From positions 1,534,056,782 to 1,534,120,781 of the forward strand of contig NC_090444.1 of assembly GCF_031143425.1 (NCBI RefSeq): 64,000 nucleotides of DNA. Reading direction: 5' to 3'. Below the pieces are notes generated by a model, which saw only the letters and a program-made list of their open reading frames with translations, was not told the origin of the DNA and searched no databases. Origin of the DNA: Pleurodeles waltl. Lineage: Eukaryota > Chordata > Amphibia > Caudata > Salamandridae. Of this stretch, positions 31,384 through 43,840 are shown one piece after another (position 1 is the stretch's first letter; each line of letters begins with the position of its first letter). The position numbers and the translations under genes were made by a program.

Positions 31384-32813
31384 TGTCAGGAATCCCCAAG
31401 GTGCCTCCTGCATTATCTATCAGCATCCCCAGGGATTAGGGTTAAATCACATCTCTGTTCTTGGTTAAACCTTCATGTTTCTAAGTAACATAATGTGCTG
31501 TGTTACACAATTAGTTTTATCAATGCTTGTTTTACCAATGCTTGTTTGCTAATGTGAACAGGTGTAGACATGTGCTTCTAATTGGGTGTGGTGTAGACAC
31601 ATACTTCTAATTGGGTGTGGTGACTCATCCACATGTGGAAACTCAACTGCTTTCCTGATTGGCTCTACATAGCAGAGTGAAGCATGCCTCCCTACTTGGC
31701 TTTGTTTTGCTTCCTGATCTCAGCATCTGATTTGGCAGTCCAGCCCCTGCTGTTATCCTTGTATTCAGGACTTTTGAGGCAATTCTTTTCTTCGTTCCTG
31801 TACCAGCTGACACCAGGCATTCCTCCAGCACTCCGGAAAAGATTCCGGCTAAGTGACTACTATTCTCCAGGGAGTTTGTTCTTTGAGAGCCATGCTTTGC
31901 TAGAACAGCTGGTGTAATTCAGACCTCGTATTTTGGCAGAGTGCTTAACTTGACGAGACAGATGCATTTCTGAACATTCTATATTATTATTGTAGTTACT
32001 TGCCTAAATGTGCTTCAGGAAATCTGCTTGAGCTCAAGTACTACAAAAAGTGGCAATGCAATTTTAAAAGCGCATTTACGTGACTTTTCTTTCTCTAATA
32101 GCATAACTCTTGGATTTAAATTGTCATTCATGCCAGTGTTTCAGGTTTGAGGGGTTTTGAAGGGGTTCTCATACACACAGTGAAACCAAACCAAACTGTG
32201 CCACCCTAACTGTTTAAACCCAGAGTGGACATTTGTATTTCTTGGATTGTTTTTGTTCCTTTTAGTTTAACCCTATGCATGCAGGAAAGTTATACGTGAT
32301 ACAAATAATGCCCTTGTTTGTCTTTTTTTGTGCATGATAAGTGCAACCACAGTTCTAATTGTAGTGTGCAACAGTGAATCTCTGTGAAGCCTGCCCTAGT
32401 GTTGCAATACTTATTGTTATGGTACTCAGTTTGGGTTTTTGGTAATGCAGTGTTAGTAATTGTGCCAACAGTTATTATTATCCAAGAAAAGTGCTGGAGC
32501 ATCCCGGTATTCTTCTACCGCTCCCGTGCCCATATCAGAAAGAGAGATTCAGTTTCCAGGAAGTTGAGTGCACTAACTCTACTATCACTCTGTCAACAAC
32601 GACCTGACCCCCCCGAAGATACAGGGTGCCTGGCTGGACTGGCAAGACGTGGCAGTGTTTTGTCTCTTTCTCTTCCACTCCCCCTTTCCTTTTGGGACAC
32701 CTGCTGGGGTTTCTGTGTCCACCAGGAAGTGCCGAGAGGTGTTCCAGGAGGTTGGGGGCATACCATCGTCCCTGTAGACATCCTGTTTTTCAGGTGAGTG
32801 GCCCGTCTCGACA
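31384..32813. mobile_element. Solo LTR (1430 bp) inserted in the minisatellite
   Basis: Begins TGTCAGGAATCCCC and ends CCCGTCTCGACA (TG..CA). It is flanked by perfect 5-bp copies GTATG at 31379-31383 and 32814-32818, and GTGAG-type minisatellite lies on both sides. There is no coding region. Family unknown; 5-bp duplications fit Gypsy or several retrovirus-like groups. The orientation is not certain. Confidence 0.8.
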
Positions 32814-33010
32814 GTATGTGATTGGGTGTGTGAGTGTGTATGTGGGTGTGACAGGAGCTGTGTGAGTGACACGGCCACAAAGAAACCCCACTTGCCCTTT
32901 TGTCCAAAACGAGTCTACAGTTTTGCACAAAATATCCATCCAAGTGGAGTTCTTTCTGCCTCCTTGGGTAAATGTCCAGTATGTACTCAACACGACAGCT
33001 GTGTAATAGC

Positions 33011-33295
33011 ACACAAGGAAGTTCAGCAGTTATAGTTAGAATTCTTTCACCTAAGTATAACTCGAGCCCTAAGGTGATTATAACTAGCATCCTCACCATG
33101 CACAGCTAAATACTCCACATATTATATAATTGCTGAGATCTTGTATGTCATCTTTGATATTATCACTGCAATATTTGCAATAAAATTATTGATAAGAAAA
33201 CTGTTCATGCAAGTTATAGCTACCTTAGCTCACGTGTTATAGTTACTTGAAAGAACTCTAACTATAACTGCTGAACTTCTATGGTTTTCTACAAG
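33011..33295. mobile_element. Foldback MITE-like element with TTATAGTTAG arms
   Basis: GTTCAGCAGTTATAGTTAGA near 33018 is repeated inverted near 33290 (TCTAACTATAACTGCTGAAC), and the similarity continues inward for about 50 bp on each side. The centre is AT-rich. Target duplications could not be fixed. Confidence 0.65.
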
Positions 33296-33424
33296 TGAAT
33301 TCAGAACCCAACTGTAACGTCCCTGTAACGTTTGGCTTTTTCAATGAATTTCTATGGTTTTTTAACATATAGTAATTTTCATTACTATACGTTAATCCAA
33401 CCCTCGACGTGCACGGCCTTTGTT

Positions 33425-34046
33425 TGTTATGTTGGCTGGATTGGGGCATAGGTATGAGATGGCTTGTGTTCAGATGATGGGAAGTGGTTTTTGTAATGGC
33501 TCAGCTGAAATGGATGTGTTTGAATATATCCAGGAGGCTAAAATGTATAAACCACATTTATTATCCCTTACTGAGACCCATCTTGCTTATAAGGATCACC
33601 ACCTTTTATAGCAATTAGTTTATGATATCATCACTTGTACTGCTCAATCTGTCTCCATTTATGGGGTAGCCATTCTGTCTGCTAAAAATATTGTGCTTCA
33701 GATTTTGAAAACTGCAGTGAATCCTAGGGGTAGGTGGGTGACAGTGCAGGTTTTAATGGTGAGCTGTAAATATGTGGTGTGTACTATCAATGGGATGAAT
33801 GTCAATGAGCCTGATATCCTGGGTATGCTTTGTCTGGAGATATTGAATTGGTCGGGGGAACTACTTACAATGGGCAACTTTAACTGTGTGTTATTGACTA
33901 TAGTTCTGATACTACTAATCATTTTGCATCTCCCCGTATGGGGAAAATGAGGGCATCAATCCCTGAATTAGTTCATCTTCATGGACCGAGTGATGCATGG
34001 AGGACACACTACCCAACAAAGCCTTACCATATCTTTTATTCATCTT

Positions 34047-34087
<41 letters not shown>

Positions 34088-36800
34088 CTAGGATAGATAT
34101 GTTCTTTACTAATTGCAGTTTGATTCAAAGCGCAGGTATGGAAATCTGCCCCAAGATTATCTCTGACCATAACCCCATAATTGCTTCATTAAATCTCTCC
34201 TCTGAGAGGATGGAGCGGCAACAGTTTTTGCTTCTTTGCCATCTACTATCTAATCCTGAGTATTGGATTCTTATGTCCAGCTCACTCTTGGAATTTCTCC
34301 AAGCAAATATCTAATCAGCCTCACCATTTGTGGTCTGGTATGCAAAGAAGGTATATATTAGGGGGGCTACTCTACAGTTTATACTTAGCAAAAATAGGTG
34401 TAGCCAGGATAGCGGCAGGCAGCTCAGTCAGTCTATTACACAGCTGGAGGTTAGGCATGCTCAGGCAATAGCTGCCAAGGGGCTTGATGTACAGGCTTTA
34501 GAGTCTGATCTGATTCTGAAGCATTCTCTCCTTGGATGGGCATCAAGGGAGAAGGTGTCTGCCAGCTATCTCAAAAATCGGGCCCTTCAATACAAGCATG
34601 GGGAGAGGATGGGGAAAGTTTTGGCCCATCAAATTTCAATCAGAAAAGCTAGGAGTATAATCAAATCTATCAAAGGTACTGACAGTGTCATATATACCCA
34701 CCTTCAGGCCATAGCAGAACAATGTTCCATCTTTTATCAGGAGCTACATAGCCAGCCCCAAGGATTTAATCTATCTGGGTTTCAGGACTATGTTCAGAGG
34801 TTAGGACTGCCATCTCTTCAAGATTCCTATGTTGACTTGCTTGAGAAAGATATTTCTATTGGGAAAGTTGAGGCAGCGCTCTCAACTCTACCATTGAGTG
34901 AGGCAGTAGGTGAGAATTCGATCCCACTTGAATTTTCATAAAACTTTTAGGTTATTATAATCCCTGTATTTCTGGCAGTAATTCTCTATATTGATAATGA
35001 TGAAGAGGTGCCCAGTACATGGAATATGACTAATATTATTATCTGCCTTAAAAAGGGCAAACCAGCAGACGAATGGGCTCTTATCGCCCAATATCTCTAT
35101 ATCTCTATAATGCTATAGTGTTTGCCTGAAACCTTGCTATTAGGCTTGCTCCGCTTTTATCAGATCTAGTTTTGCGCAATACCACAGCTTAATACCTGGT
35201 AGGGACACCACGTCATACTAATAAGGATATTGTGGTGTTCGATGTTGCAGCAAAACTAACGCAAAGAATAGGTACTTTTGAATGCTGAGAAGGCATTTGA
35301 TTGTGTTGTATGGGAATATCTTTGTGCATCAATGCTTTTTTTGTTTTAAGAGCCAGTTTTAAAAGGGGGTGAAGTCATTGTATAGGAATCCACATGCCAA
35401 GCTGGCTTATGACGGGATATCTTCTGCCCCATTTCAGATCTTTTTGGGGCACCAGGCAGGGGAGTCTGCTCTCACTCCGCCTAATCATTTTGTATATAGA
35501 GCTATATCTGAGATCTCTGTGGTAGAATGTAGGCATGCAGGCTATGTGGTCTGGAGACTTTTAACTTAAAATCACTTCATATGCGGAAGATGTTGCTATC
35601 TTCTCTTCTAATCCCTCGGTACCGTTGGTCCATAAAGTGGGTGAGACAGAGAGATTCAGAAAATTTTCTGGCTATAAACTCAATATAGCTTAAAATCAAG
35701 TGCTTCTCAATTTTGAGCCGGATGATCCAATTGCAGGAGTCACTCCAACAGCTATATACCTTGGTGTCCAGTTGAATACCCAGGATGATAAAATCATCAA
35801 ATTGAACTACGAACCCTTATTATCTTCGGTCATACATAAGTTACGATTTTGGAAAAGACTCCTGATTAGCAGCATTGGCGGCTGCAAAATTGCCAAAATG
35901 AATGTTTTGCCAAAATGTTTCTATATGTTTCAGGCAGTCCTCCTATGTGTTCCAAATGATTTTTTTAAGCAGTTTGAAGGTGCTACAGATAGTTTCAATT
36001 AAGGTTACAAATGAGCTAGACGTGCTGTCCATTTATTACAATTTCCTTATGTGCAGGAAGGGTTAAAATTACCTGATTCTAAGCTATATTTTTGGGTTAC
36101 ATTTGCTGGCCGTCTGGGTAATATGCTAACACAAGGTGATCCAGACACCTCAGCTTTTTGTTATCAGTTTGCATTAGGGTCTGATCATAGGTTGTTTCTG
36201 TACCGACTTTTGGATCCCAACTAATTTAAACAAGTTTGGTCCAAATGCATTTGTGACATTAATAGTATATGGCGAGATATTTCTGCCAGATTTGCCCTGT
36301 CACCAATTCATTTGGACATGCCACTCTGGTAAAACCCTGCATTTCCAGCTATATTTCATGATTCAATGAGCAAGGCTTGGATGAGGTATGTGGTTGAGAT
36401 GGTTAGGCAGCTCCATGATCTCCATGGGTTCTGTTCATTTGCTGGACTTCAGACGTTTTTTACCCTTCCCCATCATTTCTTTTTTAAATACCTGCAGAGT
36501 AGGGTTTTTTCCATGCTAGGATACAGGTACCCAATTGACCTGGTAGGCTCTGACATTATTTCTTGGTTACACAGTGCACCTAGGATTGAGCTTATCAGCT
36601 CAATTTACCGGGGGTAATGTAAGCACAGAGTGGATGATAGCTCGCAAGTTGCTGTGAAAAGTAGTAGGACACTTTCGCTGTAGATTTTGCCTCTCAAATC
36701 TATCCTGCTCCGGAGATGATACATGGCTCTGTGCATTCTATCTATCTAAAATTACAATATAAAACTATCTGTATATTGTATTGTACAGCCTAGAAAATCT
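33425..36800 (+). mobile_element. Decayed L1-like non-LTR retrotransposon (ORF2 remnant)
   Basis: Broken frames keep the order of an L1-type ORF2. Endonuclease pieces come first: LLSLTETHL at about 33567, GRWVTVQVL..INGMNVNEPDILGML at 33726-33826, GNFNCVL at 33870, and SDHNPI at 34165. A long linker with a coiled-coil-like stretch follows (34330-34940). RT parts are RPISLYLYNA-like at about 35085, GTRQG-like at 35447, and SYAEDVAIF at about 35577, where YADD has become YAED. FSGYKLNIA, YLGVQLN and a C-terminal part to 36617 follow. A CA dinucleotide run is at 34054-34081. The 5' end and poly-A tail are not clear. Confidence 0.8.
34054..34082. repeat. (CA)n microsatellite
   Basis: About 14 CA units inside the LINE remnant. 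Confidence 0.95.
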
Positions 36801-37178
36801 CAAAATGGAATGGAAATCCAAGTTCAGAAAAGACTAAGGGCCTCATTTAAATGTTGGCAGTAATGGCCCTACCGTTGACTTTTTGACTGGAAATCCGCCT
36901 GCTGCTGTGACGGTCCACTCATTGTATTTAGATGTCAGTGGAAACACAGGCGAAAGACCTCATAAGGCCTGCCATCAGTGCCAAGAAACTTAATCCGTGT
37001 CAACGATGCCATAGGCAAAAGAAGTGGTATGACATACCCTTTTACCACTTAGCCAATCACAATGTGCATTCATGCCGACTCAACTGTGGTGGCTAAATCT
37101 CCACACCTGAGTTGGGGGATTGGGAGCGATATAAGTATTAAACTCACCTTCTGAATGCCTTCCACATATCCTGCCACC

Positions 37179-37261
37179 ATGAACTCACTGCTACCAGTCC
37201 TGCCATTGTTCCTGGGCCAGGTCCAAGACGAAAATCAATCCTGTCGTTGCCGGAATAGAAG
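37179..37261 (+). pseudogene. Transposase exon 1 in the older Harbinger copy
   Basis: An ATG in strong context (GCCACCATGA) starts an 83-nt segment beginning MNSLLPVLPLFLG and ending in a basic patch (CRNRR) with donor AG|GTAAGT. Length and phase equal those of 9253-9335. No acceptor exon is left downstream. Confidence 0.6.
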
Positions 37262-38259
37262 GTAAGTCACGGGTATTCCTGTTATCCTCGGAGTTATAGC
37301 TTCACAGTAATACTGGTCTCATCCATGGTTCAATAAGTTGTGAACACACTACCATAATGCTGTGCAATGCTGAAATGTGCAATATTGCAGTCAAAAAATC
37401 AGAACAGACCGCGAGATAAACGTTGCACCAACAAATCTCGAACACACTGCCTTCATTGCAATGGATACCTACACAAAAAGTCTCAACAATCACAAACAAT
37501 GTGTCCACACAGGTGTGTGCAATAATGTCCCTAAAATATTGAAAGCATCAACTGAAACCGTATACTCAATCTGAATCAAACAAACCCATGATAATGTATC
37601 AATTACACTACAACATTCTACAGGTGGGTGTACACAGAATGTATTAAAATATGTACTGGAAATGGTAGACATGTATGAAAGTCACATGTCCCCTTGCTGT
37701 GTGCAACATATCACAAACATAAAATCCCATTTAATTGTAAAGGGCCAGGTTCCCTGTGTAATGCATATGTGCATACTATTGACACATCAGGTCAAAATAA
37801 ACACACATGCATTCTCCAGTCACAAAAACAGAAACATACATAATTTTGGTGTAAGTGTCCAGGGACAGCATGAATGCTTGCACTAAAATTAATATGCCCA
37901 CACAAATGTACAACTCTAATGTATGTTATGAAAAAAAATCTAAAATATAAAACCTGTGCTTGTCACTTTCACAAATGAGAGTAAGTGCATGGCATCCACA
38001 TTAGCAGAAAGAACATCATCAGCAGACAATTAGTAACAATCACAAAATAAGACCAGGACAAAGGTACCCTCAAGATAATTTTTTTAATCAAAATGAGATA
38101 ACTCTCTCAGAACTCACTTCAAATAAACTGTACAGGAAAACAATGACACAAGGCCAGTAGTCCATTATATGGGTGCATGCCCATAAATTGCCTCCTAATG
38201 TCACTGCCAATGTAAACTGGAAGGGGCATCTATAGGACAAAGAACAAGCACCTAAATGA

Positions 38260-39730
38260 TGTCACTAGGAGGGGCGGTCTTTGGTTTTGGCAGGGATGGT
38301 TTGGGGTTTGGGAGAGGATGTTTTGGGCTTAGGAAGGGTGGGTTTGGCTTCGAAAGGGGTAGAAAGACATTTGGGAGGGGGGCAATTTACATGTGGAAGG
38401 GGTTGTTGGGATATTGAAGTGGTAGTGTGGGGTAGAAGGGCTGCAAAGATGTTTGGAAGTATTGTTTTGGGGATTTGAAGGGCTCAGGGCCAGGGAAAAA
38501 AGTTGGTCCTCCTTAAGAAAATGGGTAGGGTTGTTTTCAGGGAGTTTGGGTTTAGAGGTAGAGGGAGTGGTTGTGACTGTTGTGCGTGTGTGTGTGTTAA
38601 AGGTTCAGGTGCTTAAGGGTCTGGTGTATGTGCTGTATCTTTAGATTTGTGTCTTTTATTGGTTATGTTTTAGGTGGTTGAGTGTGTGCATTTAGAACCA
38701 GTATGTGTGTTTGTAGAAGTGTGTGTAGTGGATGTGGTATGTATAGGTGTAGTGTCTGGGGTATGCTGGTGCATATGCGTGTGGTGTTGGGTGCACTGAC
38801 TGGGGTATGCTTCTGGTGTGTGTGGGTATTGGTGTATTGATGGGTGTTGTGCCTGTGGGTGTGCTTGTAGTGGGAGTGTATGTTTGTGTCGTGTTGGGTG
38901 CATTGACTAGGGGTTTGCTCTTGCTGTGTGTGGGTGTTGATGTAGTGGTGGGTGATGCATCTGTGGGTGTGCTGGGGGATGTGTCATGGAAGGTGTGATA
39001 CCTGTGGGTATTCTTGTGGTGGTGGTGTGTGTGGTGTCTACATGTGTGTGTCTTTGTCTGTGTTTTTTGCTGTGTCTGTGTTAGGATGTCCTGCTTGTGG
39101 ATGTTGTTGTGGGTGCATGCATACGTTATGCATGTGCTTTGGATAGGGCTGGGTTGAGGGATTTAGGGTGGGTAAGGTATGGGAGTGTGGGCATGAGGTT
39201 GGGGGTGGGTGGGAGTCTGTGGCCAATGAAGAGGCTAGAAGCTGAAATTACTGCTGTAGGCCAGGCAGGGTATCTTGAATGCCATCCAGGCTTGCCAGCA
39301 TCTGGGTGTTCTGGCGAGCCAGCCCCTGAGTCCCATTCATAAGTGCAGTCTGGCCTACAGCAATCATCCATAAAAGGTCTACAGCCTCCTGACTGAGCAC
39401 AGCCTGGGACACTGGGGTAGGAACAGAGGTACCTGCAGAAAAGGTGATGCCGCCCCCTTTTAGGGGGGTGGCTATGGCCAACTGAGGGGAGCAATGGGTA
39501 GTGTGGGGATTAGAATGGGGCAAACAAAGGAGCAGGTGTCACAGTTGCTCCAGGGTCGGCCACCACTATGGCCTGGTATTAATTGGAGGCCTCAAAGGAA
39601 GATATCGAATCACTTGTGGCCTCCTGGCTAGTCCTCTCACCCTCCATGCCGCAGGCTCCCTCGGTGTCCCCAGTGTCCATCTTCATCCCCACGATGTGGT
39701 TGCTATCACCTTCGCCTTGCCAAGTTGATG
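38260..39730 (-). pseudogene. Second SANT-like gene, last exon, older copy
   Basis: It starts after an acceptor TTTTCAG at about 39731 in the same phase as the 13864 exon. It keeps an acidic Ser/Thr start, then ITFSAGTSVPTPVSQAVLSQ and EAVDLLWMIAVGQTALM (39523-39380), which align with the younger copy. Stops are present (for example after EASN at about 39580). The tail region 38281-39240 is GT-rich low-complexity sequence corresponding to the Ser/Pro/His tail. Confidence 0.65.
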
Positions 39731-40802
39731 CTGAAAACACAGAAATAACAGTTTCAGGTATCTGTGAGAATACAATTGGACATCAATTTACATAACACAA
39801 CATTTGCAAACAGTTCAGTAATCCTCCATCTCAGCCCCCATATAATTTTTGGCTTTGTCACTTATACACTTGTAATTCACTCCATGACAAAGGGTTCCAA
39901 TAGCATGAGTAAACACATAGGCCTGGAGACACCTCTAAACTACTGCAGCACAGAGCTAAAATTGATTCACTTCATCCAAAGGGCAAGTTTTTGGGATTGA
40001 AATTGATTGCTCAAAATGGGACACCACAACATCTATGTGATTTAAACTTCCATATGCAAATGTCCCTTTCAGTATCACATTGCTTTACGTCATCAATTTC
40101 TCCTCTGGGTAGGACTAAGGACACAAAAATTTTGTTTGTGGGACGTGCAAGTCTCTCACCAATGTGGACACATTCCTGTCTGTTGCAATGGATACAGTTT
40201 GGCAGACAAATTCACATTGGTAACATTGGTAATCACTGAGTGACTTACATGCACATTTGTGATGGATAAGGACCCAGGTCAACTTGCTAATGTTCACACT
40301 GACATACTAGAAGTTTTCTGGACAAACATGTCAGATACCAATACTTTTGTTGCAGATGCTCATTCTCATATTGTCATAGCACCTGCTTACCAATGTCAAC
40401 TCTGATGTATCAGCTGCATTATATTTGTGCAGTTTGCCACAGTTACCAGTAATGGAACTTACGTTTACTACACATATCAGTGATGTACCATCTCACCTGA
40501 CCCAATCATGCATGTTTTATAAAACTGTCCCTCATGTCATTGTGAAAATGCTGGCAATCCCTTTGCTTGCATGCAGCCATGTGTTTGCCCACAACAGTAC
40601 TTGCCTTGTGCGGAGGAATATAGTGTCATCCTTCAGCACAAAGCCATACACCACACACAGCATCAGACACTGTCTGATAAACTTACATCTCCAGAAATTC
40701 TCATGGGCTTTGGATGTGTGTCAACTGCAATGTGGATGGCATACAACATAGTTGGAAAGAAAAGTAGTCTAAACACAACAATACCTACAGGTAATGACTT
40801 AC

Positions 40803-41072
40803 CCCTTTGTTGCTGCTGATGGGCCCTCAGCTGCTCATCAAGCTCTAGGTAAGTCACTGCAAGGATGAGGGCAATTAGGGGATCAGGATGCAGTGCACCC
40901 ACCTGGACTGTTGGGAGGAATGCCAGACTTGGCTCTCAGCAGACTTGCATTTCGCCTGATTCAGGTCCTCACACCTCTTCTGACAGTGCATGCTGCACCA
41001 CTTGTGGACCCCCAGGGTCTGCATCTTCTTTGCGATGGCCTTCCAGATCTCCCACTTCTGATGGGCATTGAC
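40803..41072 (-). pseudogene. Second SANT-like gene, DNA-binding exon, older copy
   Basis: Acceptor ATACAG and donor GTAAGT are kept around a 270-nt exon. It encodes NAHQKWEIWKAIAKKMQTLG, then CQKRCEDL and, after a frameshift, DPLIALILAVTYLELDEQLR. The conserved columns (W, IAK, TLGV, KR, ILAV, LD) match 14249-14519. Confidence 0.7.
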
Positions 41073-41079
41073 CTGTATG

Positions 41080-42500
41080 GATGAAGTAAATGAACAAGAA
41101 AAGAAAATTCAGTATTTCTGTTTGGCAGTACTGCTGTGACATTACATTTTGGATATTCACACATATATCCACCAGGCAGTTACTAGATTTTTTTCCAAGC
41201 AAAATGTTACAGGTAGCTCACAAGTACTGTTTTCAGTGATCTCGTGTGCACCATCAATACTTGCTAGCTTCTCATGTTACCTAATCAGGTCTACAACATC
41301 ATCCGGAGCTATGCAAACTTTCCTGTTGTAAGAACTACCCCTGATTACTCACAATCATTGTGAGCTACCAAAGGCCAAGCCACATGCACAATTCTTGCAC
41401 ACAATCACACTCACAGCTATATTGCCTTCCTGACTAAACTCCCAAAAGTGAGGACCCATGATCTGCCTCACATACAGTGACTAAGGGCAAGATAGAATGG
41501 CTACTATGTGTCAGTGAGAGCGGGGATTTGTGGGTTGTATGAACAAGTGTGTGTTGGAATAGAACAGACTGGGGTGGATGATTATGAGCTGGTGACATCT
41601 GAACGTGCTGCACATGAACTAACTTTACCTTTATGATGCTGCATGATAGGTTTAAACCATACAGAGCAACCTAATACACCTTATGTCCTAGAATTCCATA
41701 TAACAGTATAGCATCAGACAACACCAGACCGTCTACATTTTTACCTCAACATCAACATCATGCCAACATTGTCTGCATGTTGTCAGTCATACTACTGGTG
41801 CACTGTGTACTGACCACTGGTAGTCAGTGGCATGCAGTTGGTGTGATAAAATAGGATTTGTGTGTTACATGGACAAACATTACAGCTTCTACTTTCAGGT
41901 GACTTAACATTGGCAAGCACAGACATTTCAGACAGTGGCAAAAAACAATCTGTCCCTATACATCATAATATATATATATATATAACACAATAAAATGTGA
42001 ACCATGGCGCTATTTTACACCTACAGTGCGGCAGGAGAAGTACTACCTCCGCTGACTGACATGCAGGCTGATTTACAAATATGCCATCTCCAGTGCTGAC
42101 GTTGTCAAGATGTCCTGAAATGCAAAGTGTTATTTTGGAATTGTACATTACGTGTAGCAGACATTGAACCCGACATAGTGGTGAGTGGCCTAGCAGGCAG
42201 CAGAACATTGGAATCAAAGTGGTTCAACTTACAAATATGACTGTATTTGGTCGTCATATGGACAGTGCAAATTAGCTTGTGTGTGGCTACTACTTCTATT
42301 CAGCATGCCTAAACACATTTTAGGAAAACTTGGATTCAATAGACAATGAATTATGTAAGCATTTTCATAAATTCTATATCGCAATGAGCAGATGACAACA
42401 TTATTGTGATACACACAATTTGAAATGTTAATCCATAGCATGACATGGTGACTGTTAAACACATTTGTTTTTTGAACGACTTAGAGACACCATACTTTCC
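41080..42500. other. Non-coding interior of the older Harbinger copy
   Basis: No transposase catalytic motif is seen. A short (TA)n run lies at 41968-41983. Confidence 0.4.
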
Positions 42501-42529
42501 TGTGAAAATGGATGTAGTTTTGGACCTGT

Positions 42530-42861
42530 TTCCACCAGGGATTCCTGCCAAGCATTCATTATGTAGGATGTACAATACTTCTCCTCCCAGGGTATGAGTT
42601 GTGATGGAGGTCTGGGAGACCCTCCACCTCTCCTCTGGGCCTCCAGGTGACACTTGGAGGCCAGTAAATGAAATTTCCCCCACAGGTTTTTCTACCTCTT
42701 CCTAATTTTCTCCTGTGTGTGCAGATTGTTAGCTACAACTATTCTGGACCGCATTTGCCTCTTCTGGGATACGGTAGGAATTTGGCTCTACTCTTATGGT
42801 TTCTTCCACTATGACAGACAACTCTCCCTCTGAAAAACTGGGATTTTTCCTCCCTGCCATA
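42530..42861 (-). pseudogene. Myb-like exon 1, older copy
   Basis: Starts at ATG 42861 (MAGRKNPSFSEGELSVIVEE), aligning with the start of 17954. It then loses frame and has a stop within about 50 codons. A later piece, EVLYILHNECLAGIPGG (about 42590-42530), matches EEVLHILHPEGLAGVGGG in the younger copy. Confidence 0.7.
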
Positions 42862-43329
42862 GTGAATTATGGAGAAAAAACTAAACTAGTGCCCAAAAAG
42901 ATAAGGGAAAAACAATTGAATATGGTTTTAACAAAATAAATACACAGGTAATTTAAAGCAAAAAAAAACTGTCTCTTGTGTGGCAGTTCCTGCATCCAAA
43001 TAGTGTTCTGTAGTGTGATGGCAAAGGATCATGGTCTGAAATGGAGTGTGTTTTATAGTGTGTTTTGCAGGTGTTCGAAATTGTCCAATTTACAACAGGT
43101 GTTGGCTGCTACCATCCAAAAATGTCCACAGTCATAGTACTATACAGAACAGGTTCCATGACGGACTCCTGCCGTCATTGGCCCGCTGCTGACACACCAC
43201 CAGGACAACTGTATGATCTCTATATGATCGGTGGGATGCCATCATCAACACAGCGATGGAGGGCCTACTTATCGGCATTGGCTTCTGCTGCGTCAGCTGT
43301 GGGATACAGCTTACTCGATGGAGTACACT

Positions 43330-43840
43330 GGCAATGATCAATGAATTTCAGCTCACATCGTATAACTCTTCAGATGACACACACTCACTTGATATGGAAA
43401 GCCCCAAAGACATTGTAAACTCACAAATGTTCTCATGCCTCAGAGCTGTTGATCAGTGGATGACATGAAGCCATCTAAAATTGAATGCTTCCAAAACTGA
43501 AATACTCACATGTGGTGATTGGAAAAACTATGACTCACTGTGTGACTGCCTAATGATCTGGGACCACCTCCAAAAGTATTTGAGAAAGTAAGAAACATTG
43601 GAATAACCATGGGCTCCAAGTTATCAATGAATGCCCAAGTGGACTAATTAACAAGATTAAGTTTCACTACTATGATAACAAAACTACATGCCCACCTCTA
43701 AATTAACTCATATTTCACTACACTAACCCACCTCTAACTCCTTTAGGGTTCCAGAGTAGTGTGCTACTCACCAATAAGCACTTTGACACCTCGTCAAGGG
43801 TAGTAAGTGCTATATAAATACAATTACAATTACAATCTCT
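43330..43840 (+). mobile_element. L2-like LINE 3' fragment
   Basis: The decayed frame contains TYNSSDDTHSLDM (a changed YADDTQL box), CLRAVDQWMT, SHLKLNASKTEILT and VRNIGITMGSKLSMNAQVD. This is the typical C-terminal RT block of L2/CR1-like LINEs. The 3' end has GTAAGTGCTATATAAATACAATTACAATTACAA, a tail like that of L2 elements. Confidence 0.75.

Larger units (their letters stand above)
36838..43100 (+). mobile_element. Older, transposase-deleted Harbinger copy
   Basis: The left end GGGCCTCATTTAAATGTTGG follows TAA (36835-36837) and has the Harbinger-type terminus. Inside, in the same order and strands as in the 8925-18553 element, are transposase exon 1 (37179-37261, +), the second SANT-like gene (39730-38260 and 41072-40803, -), and the Myb-like exon 1 (42860-42530, -). 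The interval 41080-42500, where the catalytic exon should be, is only 1.4 kb instead of 3 kb, and no DDE motif is seen. The right terminus could not be located. The sequence is strongly diverged, so this is an old copy. Confidence 0.75.

Noticed and set aside
30494..31413. 267- and 89-codon His/Thr/Ser-rich frames on -
   Set aside because: Shadows of the GTGAGTGGGTCTG repeat.
41244..41262. IDGAH-like string on - in the older Harbinger copy, similar to the DGTH motif
   Set aside because: It is on the wrong strand relative to exon 1 and has no other DDE motif around it.
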